Assembly: GCF_001544295.1 (NCBI RefSeq) | Contig: NZ_BCQF01000005.1 | Span: 57,533-121,532 of the forward strand | DNA length: 64,000 nt | Source of the DNA: Enterococcus pseudoavium NBRC 100491 | Lineage (GTDB): Bacteria; Bacillota; Bacilli; Lactobacillales; Enterococcaceae | Direction: 5' to 3' | Shown: positions 53,430-62,914 of the stretch, piece after piece | Layout of the letters: each line of letters opens with the position of its first letter | How positions within the stretch are numbered: the stretch's first letter is position 1 | The notes under the pieces: model-generated | What the model was told of the DNA's origin: nothing | What the model saw: only the letters and a program-made list of their open reading frames with translations | Database searches by the model: none | Position numbers and translations under genes: made by a program

Positions 53430-54563
53430 TTAGCTATCGGTAAGCGCTTTTCTTAATTGAGTACTACTCGTTCCTTTAGTATAATCAAAATAAATAATTT
53501 GCACATCTTTATCTTCGAAATACTTTTCATAAGTATCAAAACGCTCAGTTCCTTTATAGTCACTTCCAACAAACAGATAATGATAGTTAATTTCTTCCCA
53601 AACATCCATATCTTCTGGTTTTGATTCGATTACTTCATCAACAAACTTTATTGCTTTTAGTATTTCAACTCTTTCATCAAAAGAAATGAACGTTTCTTTT
53701 CCCTTATGAGAGGCATCTCTATGAACACCTACAACTAAATAATCACAATATTGTTTGGCTTTTCTTATCAAATTTAAATGACCCACATGAAATAAATCGA
53801 ATGTTCCACTTAGATACCCAATTTTAACTTGAGGGACATTATTTAGCCTCCCCGAATCTATCTTATAATTGTAACTTTCCACACCAAAAGTGTGTGGATC
53901 TTTTTGATAGCGCTCTATAACATCTCCATAAACATCAATATCAGGAATAAAAAGCGTTTCGCGATTAAACATTTGTTTAAGTATAAAATCTGCTAATAGG
54001 TTTATTTGATCTAAATCAGTCGAACCACCGTTAAAGCTTGTACCCTTAATTGATCCTGGTGATACGTTAAGAATTCTATTTTGGCTGCCAGATTCCTCAA
54101 TTTCAATATTAACACTTTCAATAAAACGAGTAATCCCTGCTTTACTAGCACTATACACAGAAAACAAAGGAGACGAGATCATTCCTGCAATACTTCCCAT
54201 TATAAGACAATAAAAGTCATCATTAGAAATAATTCTCTTATAAAATTTTCTTATAATGCGAATTGGCGAGATCTCATTTACAGAAATTCCATTCCTTATT
54301 TCAACATCTTCAAAAGTCTCGAATTTCGAGACTCTACCAAAACCAGCAGTAATTACAAGCGTGTCTACTTTATCAACTAAGGAATCAAATTTACTAAAAT
54401 CGTCCTCAACTAAATTGAACTGAGTAAACTTGATTTTCTCAGATGATAAAGAAGGATCTTTTCTATCAAAAACATAAATCTTAGAATAATCTTGTTCAAG
54501 TAATTGTTTCACTATAGCAAGACCAATACCATTACTACCTCCGACAACAAGTGCTGTTTTCAC
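53430..54563 (-). CDS. Fusion of short-chain dehydrogenase and TagD-type cytidylyltransferase
   Basis: A 377-residue bifunctional protein. Residues 1-235 are an SDR: cofactor loop VVGGSNGIGLAIV, catalytic S124 in MGSIAGM and Y137/K141 in YSASKAG. Residues 246-377 are a glycerol-3-phosphate-type cytidylyltransferase: GYLSGTFDLFHVGHLNLIRK (HxGH at 259-262) and the GTSSTQLR motif near 364-371. It starts at GTG 54563 after AGAGGGG. The probable product is a CDP-polyol made by reduction then activation, for the glycerophosphotransferase-like gene at 57408. Domain order SDR-CT of this type is not one I know as a described enzyme. Confidence 0.85.
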   Translation of the reverse strand: MKTALVVGGSNGIGLAIVKQLLEQDYSKIYVFDRKDPSLSSEKIKFTQFNLVEDDFSKFDSLVDKVDTLVITAGFGRVSKFETFEDVEIRNGISVNEISPIRIIRKFYKRIISNDDFYCLIMGSIAGMISSPLFSVYSASKAGITRFIESVNIEIEESGSQNRILNVSPGSIKGTSFNGGSTDLDQINLLADFILKQMFNRETLFIPDIDVYGDVIERYQKDPHTFGVESYNYKIDSGRLNNVPQVKIGYLSGTFDLFHVGHLNLIRKAKQYCDYLVVGVHRDASHKGKETFISFDERVEILKAIKFVDEVIESKPEDMDVWEEINYHYLFVGSDYKGTERFDTYEKYFEDKDVQIIYFDYTKGTSSTQLRKALTDS

Positions 54564-54577
54564 AAAAAAACCCCTCT

Positions 54578-55975
54578 CTATTTTGCTTTTCTTCTTATTA
54601 ATTTTAAAAAGGAGAAAATTAAATCTTTATTTATAAATAAAAATAGTAACCAAATTAGAAACTCAAGCATAATTAATTTAAAATCATCAAAAATGAAAAT
54701 TAAAGCAATTTGAATAAAAATTACAATATGGTAGGAAAGCAATGTTTTAATATTGACAGCGAATTTTATAAACTTTCGAGTATCATATATCCGAATTAAC
54801 CAACCAACAAAAAGACTAACCATAGCCGCTATCCCAACACCTATTAAACCAAATATAGAAATACAAACATAATTTAGAATGATACTAATCACACCAGAAA
54901 CAATAGAGGTGTTCATTAGGCCGCGAGTTTTCTTTTCAGCAATATAAAATTGTCCATAAAACCCAATAAAAGCTGAATAAATCGAAGACAATAACAGTAG
55001 TGGCGTTACAGTCCAACTGATATAATAAGCATCTGCAACAAAATGTCGAATGAAGAATTTCAATACAATCATTACACTACTAGCACAAAAAAAGAGTAAA
55101 AAAGCATAATATTTGAAAGTTGTTTCATGAAATGCTTCCCTATTTTTTGATTCTCTCTCATCTACTAAAGATATTTGCCATGCCTGTGAAAAGACTGACT
55201 GCATCATAGATATTAATGATGGGATTTTACTTGCCACTGCATAAATACCATTGTAGCTTATTCCCATCAAAAATAGAATAAAATACCTACTCGAACTATT
55301 AACAAACCACCACAAAACATCGTTTGGAATTGTAGGTAACGAAAAATAGATTAACTCTTTCATAAAAGATTTATTTATAAGCTCAAATTTGAATAATTTA
55401 AAGTATGGAGTGGTAAGTGTCAGATATAGTAATGATACAATTTCTGCAATTATCAGTGAAAGAAGATACCCATTTAAGCCCAAATGGAAGTACATTAATA
55501 AGCAAATATTTGCCAATCCAATTGAAAATGTTTTAAGCATTCCATTTAAAGCAAAAACCTTAACTTGGCCATTTCCTCGAGCAAATTGCGCCATCACTTG
55601 TGTCAATATTTGTAACAATAGCAAGGCCGCAAATAATGTAACTGAACCTTCAAATAGTCCAATCATTTTCAGTAGCGGGGTAATGATGATTCCTATCAAT
55701 AAGCTTCCCAAAGTTAAAACGATAGAATTTGAAACAACAACTGCATTATCAATATCCTTTTCTAGTGCATAGCGCAGAACTCCTACACCGATGCCAAATG
55801 AAACCATAGGTAACAAAAGGCTGATGGTGGTCGTTATTAATTCAACAGTTCCATATTCTTGAGTTGTTAAATAATAGGTATATAAAGGAACCATTATAAA
55901 AGATATCAGCTTGCTCCCTAAATTTCCAGCAGCAAAAACAGCTGAATTGCCTACTAGTTTTTTATATTTTCCCAC
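54578..55975 (-). CDS. wzx: Wzx-type polysaccharide flippase
   Basis: A 465-residue membrane protein with about twelve to fourteen hydrophobic segments in the MOP-superfamily pattern: LVGNSAVFAAGNLGSKLISF at the start, MVPLYTYYLTTQEYG, and LPTIPNDVLWWFVNSSSRYF. It would flip the undecaprenyl-linked repeat unit outward. It starts at GTG 55975 after AAAGGTGG. Gene symbol is by role, not by close homology. Confidence 0.87.
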   Translation of the reverse strand: MGKYKKLVGNSAVFAAGNLGSKLISFIMVPLYTYYLTTQEYGTVELITTTISLLLPMVSFGIGVGVLRYALEKDIDNAVVVSNSIVLTLGSLLIGIIITPLLKMIGLFEGSVTLFAALLLLQILTQVMAQFARGNGQVKVFALNGMLKTFSIGLANICLLMYFHLGLNGYLLSLIIAEIVSLLYLTLTTPYFKLFKFELINKSFMKELIYFSLPTIPNDVLWWFVNSSSRYFILFLMGISYNGIYAVASKIPSLISMMQSVFSQAWQISLVDERESKNREAFHETTFKYYAFLLFFCASSVMIVLKFFIRHFVADAYYISWTVTPLLLLSSIYSAFIGFYGQFYIAEKKTRGLMNTSIVSGVISIILNYVCISIFGLIGVGIAAMVSLFVGWLIRIYDTRKFIKFAVNIKTLLSYHIVIFIQIALIFIFDDFKLIMLEFLIWLLFLFINKDLIFSFLKLIRRKAK

Positions 55976-55996
55976 AAAAATTCCACCTTTAATTGT

Positions 55997-57400
55997 CTAT
56001 TTCTTAGACAAATGATAATTTCTTCCCAAAAATAGCCAGAAAAGTAACGAACCTATAGAGTTCACCATAACGATATCATTTAAGAAGAACGCAGAAGCAG
56101 CTATTGCTAAAACAATCTGAGCATTCAATCCGAAATTATTTTTAAAAAATAAATTCATTTTTCCATAAGCATTTATAACAACCATAGTGAAACTTCTTAT
56201 GAAAAAGAAGAATATTGGAATTGAACCAGCTAAACCTGTAGAAGTAATAATATTTACATACGTATTATGTGTATATTTTTGTGTTTTTGCAATAAATGTG
56301 GTAGGTAATACTTCTTTTGCATATTCAAAAATCCCTTTTGGTGATGTTCCAAATAAAATATTAGTTTTGAAAAGTTCAAAACCACTTTTCCAAAGACCAA
56401 GTCTTCCATTTGAAACATCTGAATTATTCTCAACATCGCCTCTTTCAAGGCTGATTTTCCCAACATCCTTTTCAGGAATCCCTTTTAATATTTTATGTTC
56501 TTCATTAAATAAAAGTGCCGGGAGTAGGGAAAGAATTTCTTTAAAGCCCTCTAACAGTACATACGAAATAATTACAACTATACATGCAGAAATCAAACTA
56601 CCTAGCCATTTATATAATTTTTTCTTTTTGATCCAAATATTTAAGTTCAATATATTTGAAAAAGAAAAAACGAAAATAGACAGTAAAAGAACGATTAAAC
56701 CAGTTCGTGATCCAGATAGTTGAATATATGCAAGTTGAAAAAGAATTGCTAAATACGAAAAAAAGGATTGCATTTTCCCTTTTTTTATTTTTAATGAATA
56801 AACTATCAATAATATTACAACTACGGAAACAGTCGAGCTAAAATTTGGATCTTCAAAAACACCGAACAATCTTGCATCAAAAAAACCTATTCTTAAAAAT
56901 CTTGCACGATTGGTTAAATGAACAGCATAGCCAAATCTAGATACGAACATTCCCAAAGAAATTGTTGTAAGGATTGTCCACACAAGTACCAATAAATTGC
57001 TGATATTTTTTATTATTCTCTCAGATTGAATATTGTCCTTCCCAATTTGAAAAACAACCAGCAAATATATTGCTTGCCAAACTAACAATTTCAAATTGCT
57101 AAATAGAGCAAATCGATAATTAAATACTATACTTAAAAATAAACCTACCAGAAAAATAACCAGCCATATATTATAAGTGTTTGCTTTCTTTTTTAACACT
57201 ATCAATATAAACTCTGTTGCTATTAATAGAAAACCATAAATTGCACCAATACCAAAAATAATTTGATCGAATCGAGGATTAATGAGACTATACGGTCCAA
57301 TTGATCTACATATTACTAAGAAAAATAAATAGTAAATGAAATATTCTTGGAATTTTTGTAATGTCTTTTCTTCTTTTAAAATATTGTTTTTATTATTCAT
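55997..57400 (-). CDS. wzy: Wzy-type O-antigen/polysaccharide polymerase
   Basis: A 467-residue polytopic protein with about eleven hydrophobic segments and one large outside loop (roughly residues 290-380) that reads SNGRLGLWKSGFELFKTNIL-type sequence followed by YTHNTYVNIITSTGLAG, the Wzy_C/O-antigen ligase signature. It joins repeat units outside the membrane. Together with Wzx it defines the pathway type. Confidence 0.85.
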   Translation of the reverse strand: MNNKNNILKEEKTLQKFQEYFIYYLFFLVICRSIGPYSLINPRFDQIIFGIGAIYGFLLIATEFILIVLKKKANTYNIWLVIFLVGLFLSIVFNYRFALFSNLKLLVWQAIYLLVVFQIGKDNIQSERIIKNISNLLVLVWTILTTISLGMFVSRFGYAVHLTNRARFLRIGFFDARLFGVFEDPNFSSTVSVVVILLIVYSLKIKKGKMQSFFSYLAILFQLAYIQLSGSRTGLIVLLLSIFVFSFSNILNLNIWIKKKKLYKWLGSLISACIVVIISYVLLEGFKEILSLLPALLFNEEHKILKGIPEKDVGKISLERGDVENNSDVSNGRLGLWKSGFELFKTNILFGTSPKGIFEYAKEVLPTTFIAKTQKYTHNTYVNIITSTGLAGSIPIFFFFIRSFTMVVINAYGKMNLFFKNNFGLNAQIVLAIAASAFFLNDIVMVNSIGSLLFWLFLGRNYHLSKK

Positions 57401-57407
57401 TTTTTAC

Positions 57408-58616
57408 CTAACTCTCTATCTGTTTAAGTATGATATTTCCAATATCTTCACTGGCGTGTCCTGATTCAATCACATTATGTTGTTTTTTGAACCTTCTTAC
57501 TTTTTTTAAATATTTATCGTTATTAAAGTCAGTAATTTGTTTTTCAAGTTCAGATTCATTCTTAGAAATCGGAAACGGCAAATCTAAAAGATCCATCAAA
57601 AGACCTCTGTCTTTCATATATTCATCATAGTCATAGGCATAAATAAAGCATTTCTTTTCAGCTACCATCATTTCACCAATCGTTGAAGAATAATCAGTAA
57701 TCAATGTGTCAACGGCACAAAGTAATTCTTGCATGTCATCGTAGCTAGAAGCATCAATAACCCTATCTCCAAAACTAGTATCTTTGAAAATTCTTTCTTT
57801 ACTCTTTGTATCATTTGGATGAAGTCTGACTAACATCACATATTCTTTATCGAATTTTTTTGATAAAAACGAAACCACATTTTTCAACAATTGAGAATCA
57901 ATTTTTAAATCATAACTTTGTCTAAAAGTTGGTGCATACATTACAATCTTTTTATCTTTTGATATGTTATAGAAACTATAAACTTTATCAATAACTTCAG
58001 GTTTTGGATTTACGATAATATCATTTCTTGGAATACCTTTTCTATAAAGTGGACCATCATACCAAAAAGTATATGGAACATCTTTAATCATATCTGAACT
58101 TTCAAATATCAATAAATCACACATTTCAGAATCTTTGATTGCTCTTTTTACATATCGAGGAGGCAATTTATCTGCAACGTTCCTCTCAATATTTTTTAAT
58201 GAAAACCCTGCATGCCATGTTTGAATATAATACTGGCCTTTTCTTTTATTGATAGAAAAATTTTTTCTAACATTATCAATCCATATTTTAGCTGTATACA
58301 TTTCAAACAAAGATTTGAACGTACGGTTTTTGACATACCTTATTCCTTCTGGAAAATCCTTTTCAGGCGCCGAAACATATTGTGGCTCATATAGCCAGAC
58401 TATATCTAATGATTTATTAGTAGAAAGTAAGTAATTGCATATATACTTTGCATTATCACCGTAACCTTTTCCCCAATAATTATCGACAACAATCTTATTT
58501 TTTTTGATTGGAAAGAATCGAAGTATTGGATAACAAAAATAAAATAAGCCATAAATTCGCACCCGTATACTACCTTTATTTATAATCTCAAAAATTCTTT
58601 TAATTTTCTTTTTCAT
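57408..58616 (-). CDS. CDP-glycerol:poly(glycerophosphate) glycerophosphotransferase family protein (TagB/TagF-like)
   Basis: A 402-residue protein of the Glyphos_transf family: YWGKGYGDNAKYICNYLL, TWHAGFSLKNIERNVAD, APTFRQSYDLKID, LVRLHPND and the donor-site VDTLITDYSSTIGEMMVAEK. It lacks the N-terminal GT domain of long TagF proteins, so it is more like a TagB/primase or single transferase. It would add glycerol phosphate (or related CDP-polyol unit) to the repeat unit. It is the natural user of the SDR-cytidylyltransferase product. Confidence 0.9.
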   Translation of the reverse strand: MKKKIKRIFEIINKGSIRVRIYGLFYFCYPILRFFPIKKNKIVVDNYWGKGYGDNAKYICNYLLSTNKSLDIVWLYEPQYVSAPEKDFPEGIRYVKNRTFKSLFEMYTAKIWIDNVRKNFSINKRKGQYYIQTWHAGFSLKNIERNVADKLPPRYVKRAIKDSEMCDLLIFESSDMIKDVPYTFWYDGPLYRKGIPRNDIIVNPKPEVIDKVYSFYNISKDKKIVMYAPTFRQSYDLKIDSQLLKNVVSFLSKKFDKEYVMLVRLHPNDTKSKERIFKDTSFGDRVIDASSYDDMQELLCAVDTLITDYSSTIGEMMVAEKKCFIYAYDYDEYMKDRGLLMDLLDLPFPISKNESELEKQITDFNNDKYLKKVRRFKKQHNVIESGHASEDIGNIILKQIES

Positions 58617-58631
58617 AAAATCATTCCGTTT

Positions 58632-59606
58632 CTAATTACTTTTTTGGACGAATCTATTCATTATATATGGAAACGGCTTGTACAACTTCAAATTTATTTT
58701 CAACAATCTTAAAGCAATTTTACGGTTTCTTGAGAAATAAGGATTGTTCAAAATAAACGTACTATTTTCTCTAAGAAAATTTACAATATCTTTAGTATTT
58801 GTTGTTTCGCGTTCCTTATTTGCTAATAATATCTTGTCCAAAACAAAAAAATAAGAAAAGCATACTCTTCTCAGACCTAAATATTCTAGGTTTGGGAAAA
58901 ACTCCTTAATTTTATCATAATTTAGAGTCCAAGCTTCTATATAATCTAAATCTCGAGTGCTATAGGATAAAGTTGTTATACTATCTGCTCGATGATAATA
59001 ATTATACTGAGGTATTGTATCAACAAATATCGTTGAACATTTTCTCAAAATATCAACTATAATATAAGAATCCTCATATGCCTTCCCAACTGGATATTTG
59101 ATGTTTTTAAATATTGATCTTTTATATAGCTTAGATACAGCATATACATTAATTTTCTTCCCCATTAACATTAATTCCAATGTTTCTTCTGAATTAAGCA
59201 ACATTTTTTCTCTACCAACATCAATTGATATCTTTCCATCATAAATATCTCTCACACCGGTTATTGACAAATCAGCATCATTTTCAATCATATTATCATA
59301 TAAGATCTTCAACATTGATTTATCAACAAAATCGTCACTATCGATGAAAGTTATAAAATTACCATGTGCATGTTCTATTCCATAATTTCTAGCCGATGAT
59401 AACCCACCATTTTTTTTATGATAAACACTAATTCGAGAATCTTTTTTTGCGTATTCCTCACAGATATTTCCACTCTTATCCTTGGAACCATCATTAATAA
59501 GAAGAAGTTCAAAATCCTTAAAGCTTTGAATCAAAATCGAATCTACACATTTTGATAAAAGATCTTCCACATTATACACCGGAACAATTACTGAAATAGC
59601 AACCAT
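58632..59606 (-). CDS. Glycosyltransferase family 2 (EpsJ/CpsIJ type)
   Basis: A 324-residue GT2 protein: ISVIVPVYNVEDLLSKCVDS, LINDGSKDKSGNICEEYA, GGLSSARNYGIEHAHGNFIT and the FIDSDDFV DxD motif, with a C-terminal half of no known function. It belongs to the set of transferases that build the repeat unit. Donor sugar is unknown. It is paralogous to the next gene upstream. Confidence 0.9.
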   Translation of the reverse strand: MVAISVIVPVYNVEDLLSKCVDSILIQSFKDFELLLINDGSKDKSGNICEEYAKKDSRISVYHKKNGGLSSARNYGIEHAHGNFITFIDSDDFVDKSMLKILYDNMIENDADLSITGVRDIYDGKISIDVGREKMLLNSEETLELMLMGKKINVYAVSKLYKRSIFKNIKYPVGKAYEDSYIIVDILRKCSTIFVDTIPQYNYYHRADSITTLSYSTRDLDYIEAWTLNYDKIKEFFPNLEYLGLRRVCFSYFFVLDKILLANKERETTNTKDIVNFLRENSTFILNNPYFSRNRKIALRLLKINLKLYKPFPYIMNRFVQKSN

Positions 59607-59618
59607 AAAATCCTCCTA

Positions 59619-60605
59619 CTAAATTCCCTTACCTAGTACTAACGAATATATTTTTTTGTAAAGCTTGCTGTTAACAAAAAGTATAATCAGTCCTATTTTT
59701 TTTGAAATACTTACTTTTGAACAACCAAATACTCCAAAAAAATGACTACTTATATCTGTTCTAAGTTTTTTCAAAAATTCTTTTTTATTTTGATTATCTG
59801 CACAACTTATTTTAAAGCCCGTAGATAAAAAACCATCCACAAGTTTATCCACAGCTAAATATTTTAATTCTGGATAATCACTTTTAATATATTCCAATAA
59901 TTTTATTCGCTGCAATACATTATCATATTGAGAGATACTAAATTGCTGGTTAACAATGCTATTTGGGTTTGAATAATAGAAAATCCCTATTTTGTCACTG
60001 AAGATAATTTTTTTCGCCTTTTTAAAAAGTAAATATGTAGGTATCACGTCTTCATAAAGATGGCCTTCGGGATACCGAATTTCCTTAAAAAGCGAGTGTC
60101 TATAAATTTTATTCCAAGCATAAAAATCTACAGCCTTTTCTAAAAATAATTTTTTTATTGCCTCTTCTTTTATAGAACAGATTTCATTTGTAAAAACTAA
60201 CTCTTTGCTCTTTTCTTGAGAACCTTTTCGTAATCCAAAAACAAAGATATCTCCATTATCATTATTCAACTTCTTAATGGCCTCTTCAAAAAAAGATTCA
60301 GTATAATAATCATCACTATCAATAAATGTAATGTACTCCCCTTGTGCTTGGATAATACCAACATTTCTCGCTGAAGATAGGCCGCCATTTTCCTTATGAA
60401 TAACATTTACAAATTTATGTTTTTTTTCCAAATCATCACATATATACTGACTGCCATCTGTAGAACCATCATCCACTAAAATTATTTCAATTTTTTCTAA
60501 ATTTTGATTAACAATACTTTCTACTGCTCTACATAAAGTCTCCTTTACATTATAAACTGGAACAATCACTGATAAATCAATTTTATTTTCTGAGTTTACT
60601 TTCAT
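59619..60605 (-). CDS. Glycosyltransferase family 2 (EpsJ/CpsIJ type)
   Basis: A 328-residue GT2 enzyme with LSVIVPVYNVKETLCRAVES, VDDGSTDGSQYICDDLE, GGLSSARNVGIIQAQGEYIT and FIDSDDYY. It shares the same overall layout as the 58632 product, pointing to duplication or shared origin. Base composition is very A/T-rich. Its start overlaps the 60583 gene by 23 bases. Confidence 0.9.
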   Translation of the reverse strand: MKVNSENKIDLSVIVPVYNVKETLCRAVESIVNQNLEKIEIILVDDGSTDGSQYICDDLEKKHKFVNVIHKENGGLSSARNVGIIQAQGEYITFIDSDDYYTESFFEEAIKKLNNDNGDIFVFGLRKGSQEKSKELVFTNEICSIKEEAIKKLFLEKAVDFYAWNKIYRHSLFKEIRYPEGHLYEDVIPTYLLFKKAKKIIFSDKIGIFYYSNPNSIVNQQFSISQYDNVLQRIKLLEYIKSDYPELKYLAVDKLVDGFLSTGFKISCADNQNKKEFLKKLRTDISSHFFGVFGCSKVSISKKIGLIILFVNSKLYKKIYSLVLGKGI

Positions 60606-61407
60606 AAATTTGACCCCTAATTCTATTTGGTAATAGGCTCACCACTACATGGGCTGAGCAAGAAACAAAATAATCTGTAAAAGACCCTAAACCCGCTCGG
60701 TAAATTGCAGTACGGCCTCTCAATCCATTAACAAAATATTTTTTCCCGCCCCGACGAGCATACATATCCTCACCCGTTCGAGCATAAACTAAAGATTCTT
60801 GAACATTTTTACCCTTATATCCTGCCTTTAGCAATCTTACCCAAAGATAATAGTCTTCAAATCCCATCATCGGTTGGTAGTTTCCCACATTAAGAATTGC
60901 TGATTTTTTGAACATGACTGTCATATGATTAAAAGGATTGCGCTTTTTTGAAAACTTCCGAATCTCCTCGTTTGATTCTGGAACAATTCTTCTACCCACG
61001 ATCTTTTGAGGCGAGTCATAAAATTCATCTATATTGGAGCCCACAATCGTTAGTTCTGGATCATCAACAAACTCTGCATATTGTTTTTCAATTCGCTCAG
61101 GAAGCATGATATCGTCCGTATCCATCCGAGCAATTAATTCGTATTTACATGCTTCGACACCAATAGCCAAAGCCTTTCCCAAACCAACATTTTCTTTTAA
61201 AGGGACTAAGTTGATTAATTCCGGATTATTTGTTTGACAATCATCAATTACTTTTTGCAAGTCAGAGGTGATTGGACCATCAAGAACTAACACAATTTCT
61301 TTTACTGGCAATGTTTGAGTTACAACACTCTTCAATGCCTCTTTAAAAAACTCTGGTTTTTCCTTAATATATACAGACATTAATAAACTAATATCGACAT
61401 TACTCAA
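60583..61407 (-). CDS. Glycosyltransferase family 2 (rhamnosyl/galactosyl type)
   Basis: A 274-residue GT2 protein: ISLLMSVYIKEKPEFFKEAL, LVLDGPITSDLQKVIDD, NVGLGKALAIGVEACKYEL and the metal motif ARMDTDDIMLPERIEKQ. It follows the initiating transferase and is a candidate for the second sugar of the repeat unit. It starts at TTG 61405-61407 after GGAG. Confidence 0.87.
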   Translation of the reverse strand: MSNVDISLLMSVYIKEKPEFFKEALKSVVTQTLPVKEIVLVLDGPITSDLQKVIDDCQTNNPELINLVPLKENVGLGKALAIGVEACKYELIARMDTDDIMLPERIEKQYAEFVDDPELTIVGSNIDEFYDSPQKIVGRRIVPESNEEIRKFSKKRNPFNHMTVMFKKSAILNVGNYQPMMGFEDYYLWVRLLKAGYKGKNVQESLVYARTGEDMYARRGGKKYFVNGLRGRTAIYRAGLGSFTDYFVSCSAHVVVSLLPNRIRGQIYESKLRK

Positions 61408-61422
61408 AAAAGGACACTCCTT

Positions 61423-62814
61423 CTATCGAAAAATTTTCTCTTTCGGAAAATCCATGTCATCTAGTGACGTACACAGTTCGCCTTCTTCTAAACCTTGCGA
61501 AGATACTTTATCAAATAAAATCTTTATCGTTTGCAACAAAATCTTTAAATCCAACATCACTGAATATTTCTTAATATACAATAAATCAAATTTTAACTTA
61601 CTATTATAGTCAGAGGCGTATTTTCCGTAAACCTGTGCATAGCCAGTAATCCCTGCCCGCACATTGTGGCGCAAATAGTAATAGGGATTTTCTTGGTTGA
61701 ATTGCTCAACAAAGAAGGGCCGCTCTGGTCGTGGGCCAATAATCGACATATCGCCTTTTAGCACATTGATTAATTGAGGCAACTCATCAAACCGAACCGC
61801 ACGAATAAATTTTCCAACTGGTGTCACTCGGGCATCGTTGCTTTTTGCTAAAACGGGACCAGATTTTGATTCAGCAGTCGCACTCATAGAACGGAACTTA
61901 TAAATTGGAAATTCTTTTTGATCTTTTGTAATCCGAATTTGTTTATAAATAATCGGACCTGGTGACGTTGTCTTTACTAAGATGGCAGTGATTAACATGA
62001 ATGGTGAAGCAATCACTAATAAGATTAACGAAACAACAATATCAAACACTCGTTTAAGCATTGCATCTTCTGAAGGAATCCGAAATCCGGATGATTCAAT
62101 AATACTCTCATCTTCAAAGTTCATAATATTCGGGTTGATTGTCACTAAGTTTTCAAAGGTGGTGTTTAAAAACAGCTTTTTCTCTTTTTTGGTAACTAGC
62201 TGATAAATTTTGATTTTTTCAGCTTCCTCAATTTCTGATGCTAAATAAACGATATCAACATCATCAATAATCTCAACTAAATGATCATAGAAGTGATCCA
62301 GCACAACCGATTCCACTTTATGCTTATTATTTTTTTGAGAGCCAAAATTTTGAATTGCGGGTGCAACCTCTTTTTCAAATCCCAAAATCGTTACTTTTTT
62401 ATCCGAACTTAATTTCATATAGGCTTTATAGATAATCGTACGATAAATGATCAATAGAACCGTCCCAAGTAAAAAAGAAATCAAAATAACCGTTCTTGGA
62501 AAAGCAAACCAACGTCCAGCAAAAGTGATGATCATAATGCCTAATGCTGTCAAAAACTGTCCGATAACCGTCACGAAAACAATATCACTTACAATGCGGT
62601 TATAAAAAACATAAGTTCCTAATAAGACATTTAAAATAATAAAGAATAATGAGATAAATAAGGCGGAACTTTCAAACGTTTCAAAATTTCTTGCGGGAAT
62701 TTCTCCACCAAATTTTAGCCAAAAACTAAAATAGACCGAGATATTATATACGACGACGTCTAGCAAAACAATAAAAAAGCGACGAGCCGCATTCCATTCA
62801 CCACTTTTATTCAT
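61423..62814 (-). CDS. Undecaprenyl-phosphate sugar phosphotransferase (WbaP/CpsE type), initiating enzyme
   Basis: A 463-residue protein: four or five N-terminal membrane segments, a central Rossmann-like region, and a C-terminal bacterial sugar-transferase domain. The latter has the membrane helix KRVFDIVVSLILLVIASPFM, TSPGPIIYKQIRITKDQKEF, FRSMS and DELPQLINVLKGDMSIIGPR. It loads the first sugar-1-phosphate on undecaprenyl phosphate. It is the first gene of the operon, behind an extended -10 promoter. Confidence 0.92.
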   Translation of the reverse strand: MNKSGEWNAARRFFIVLLDVVVYNISVYFSFWLKFGGEIPARNFETFESSALFISLFFIILNVLLGTYVFYNRIVSDIVFVTVIGQFLTALGIMIITFAGRWFAFPRTVILISFLLGTVLLIIYRTIIYKAYMKLSSDKKVTILGFEKEVAPAIQNFGSQKNNKHKVESVVLDHFYDHLVEIIDDVDIVYLASEIEEAEKIKIYQLVTKKEKKLFLNTTFENLVTINPNIMNFEDESIIESSGFRIPSEDAMLKRVFDIVVSLILLVIASPFMLITAILVKTTSPGPIIYKQIRITKDQKEFPIYKFRSMSATAESKSGPVLAKSNDARVTPVGKFIRAVRFDELPQLINVLKGDMSIIGPRPERPFFVEQFNQENPYYYLRHNVRAGITGYAQVYGKYASDYNSKLKFDLLYIKKYSVMLDLKILLQTIKILFDKVSSQGLEEGELCTSLDDMDFPKEKIFR

Positions 62815-62850
62815 ACAAACACTCCTAATCCACGAAATAATCCATTACAC

Positions 62851-62860
62851 ATCTTACCAT
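62851..62860 (-). promoter_or_regulatory. Extended -10 promoter of the polysaccharide operon
   Basis: Minus strand TGGTAAGAT: TAAGAT at 62851-62856 preceded by TGG, 37 bases before the start. No clear -35. Nothing else is visible in 62861-62914. Confidence 0.5.
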
Positions 62861-62914
62861 ACCCCCTAAAAAAAGAGTAGCTTTCCTAAAAAAAGTAATA
62901 AAAAAGAAAAGAAC

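Noticed and set aside
56187..56723. 178-residue plus-strand ORF inside wzy
   Set aside because: It is antisense to a well-supported membrane-protein gene, has no ribosome site, and is long only because of the A/T-rich composition.
48888..62814. Enterococcal epa (rhamnan) core locus
   Set aside because: No dTDP-rhamnose (rmlABCD) genes or typical epa core genes are present; the gene set is Wzx/Wzy-like with CDP-polyol functions.
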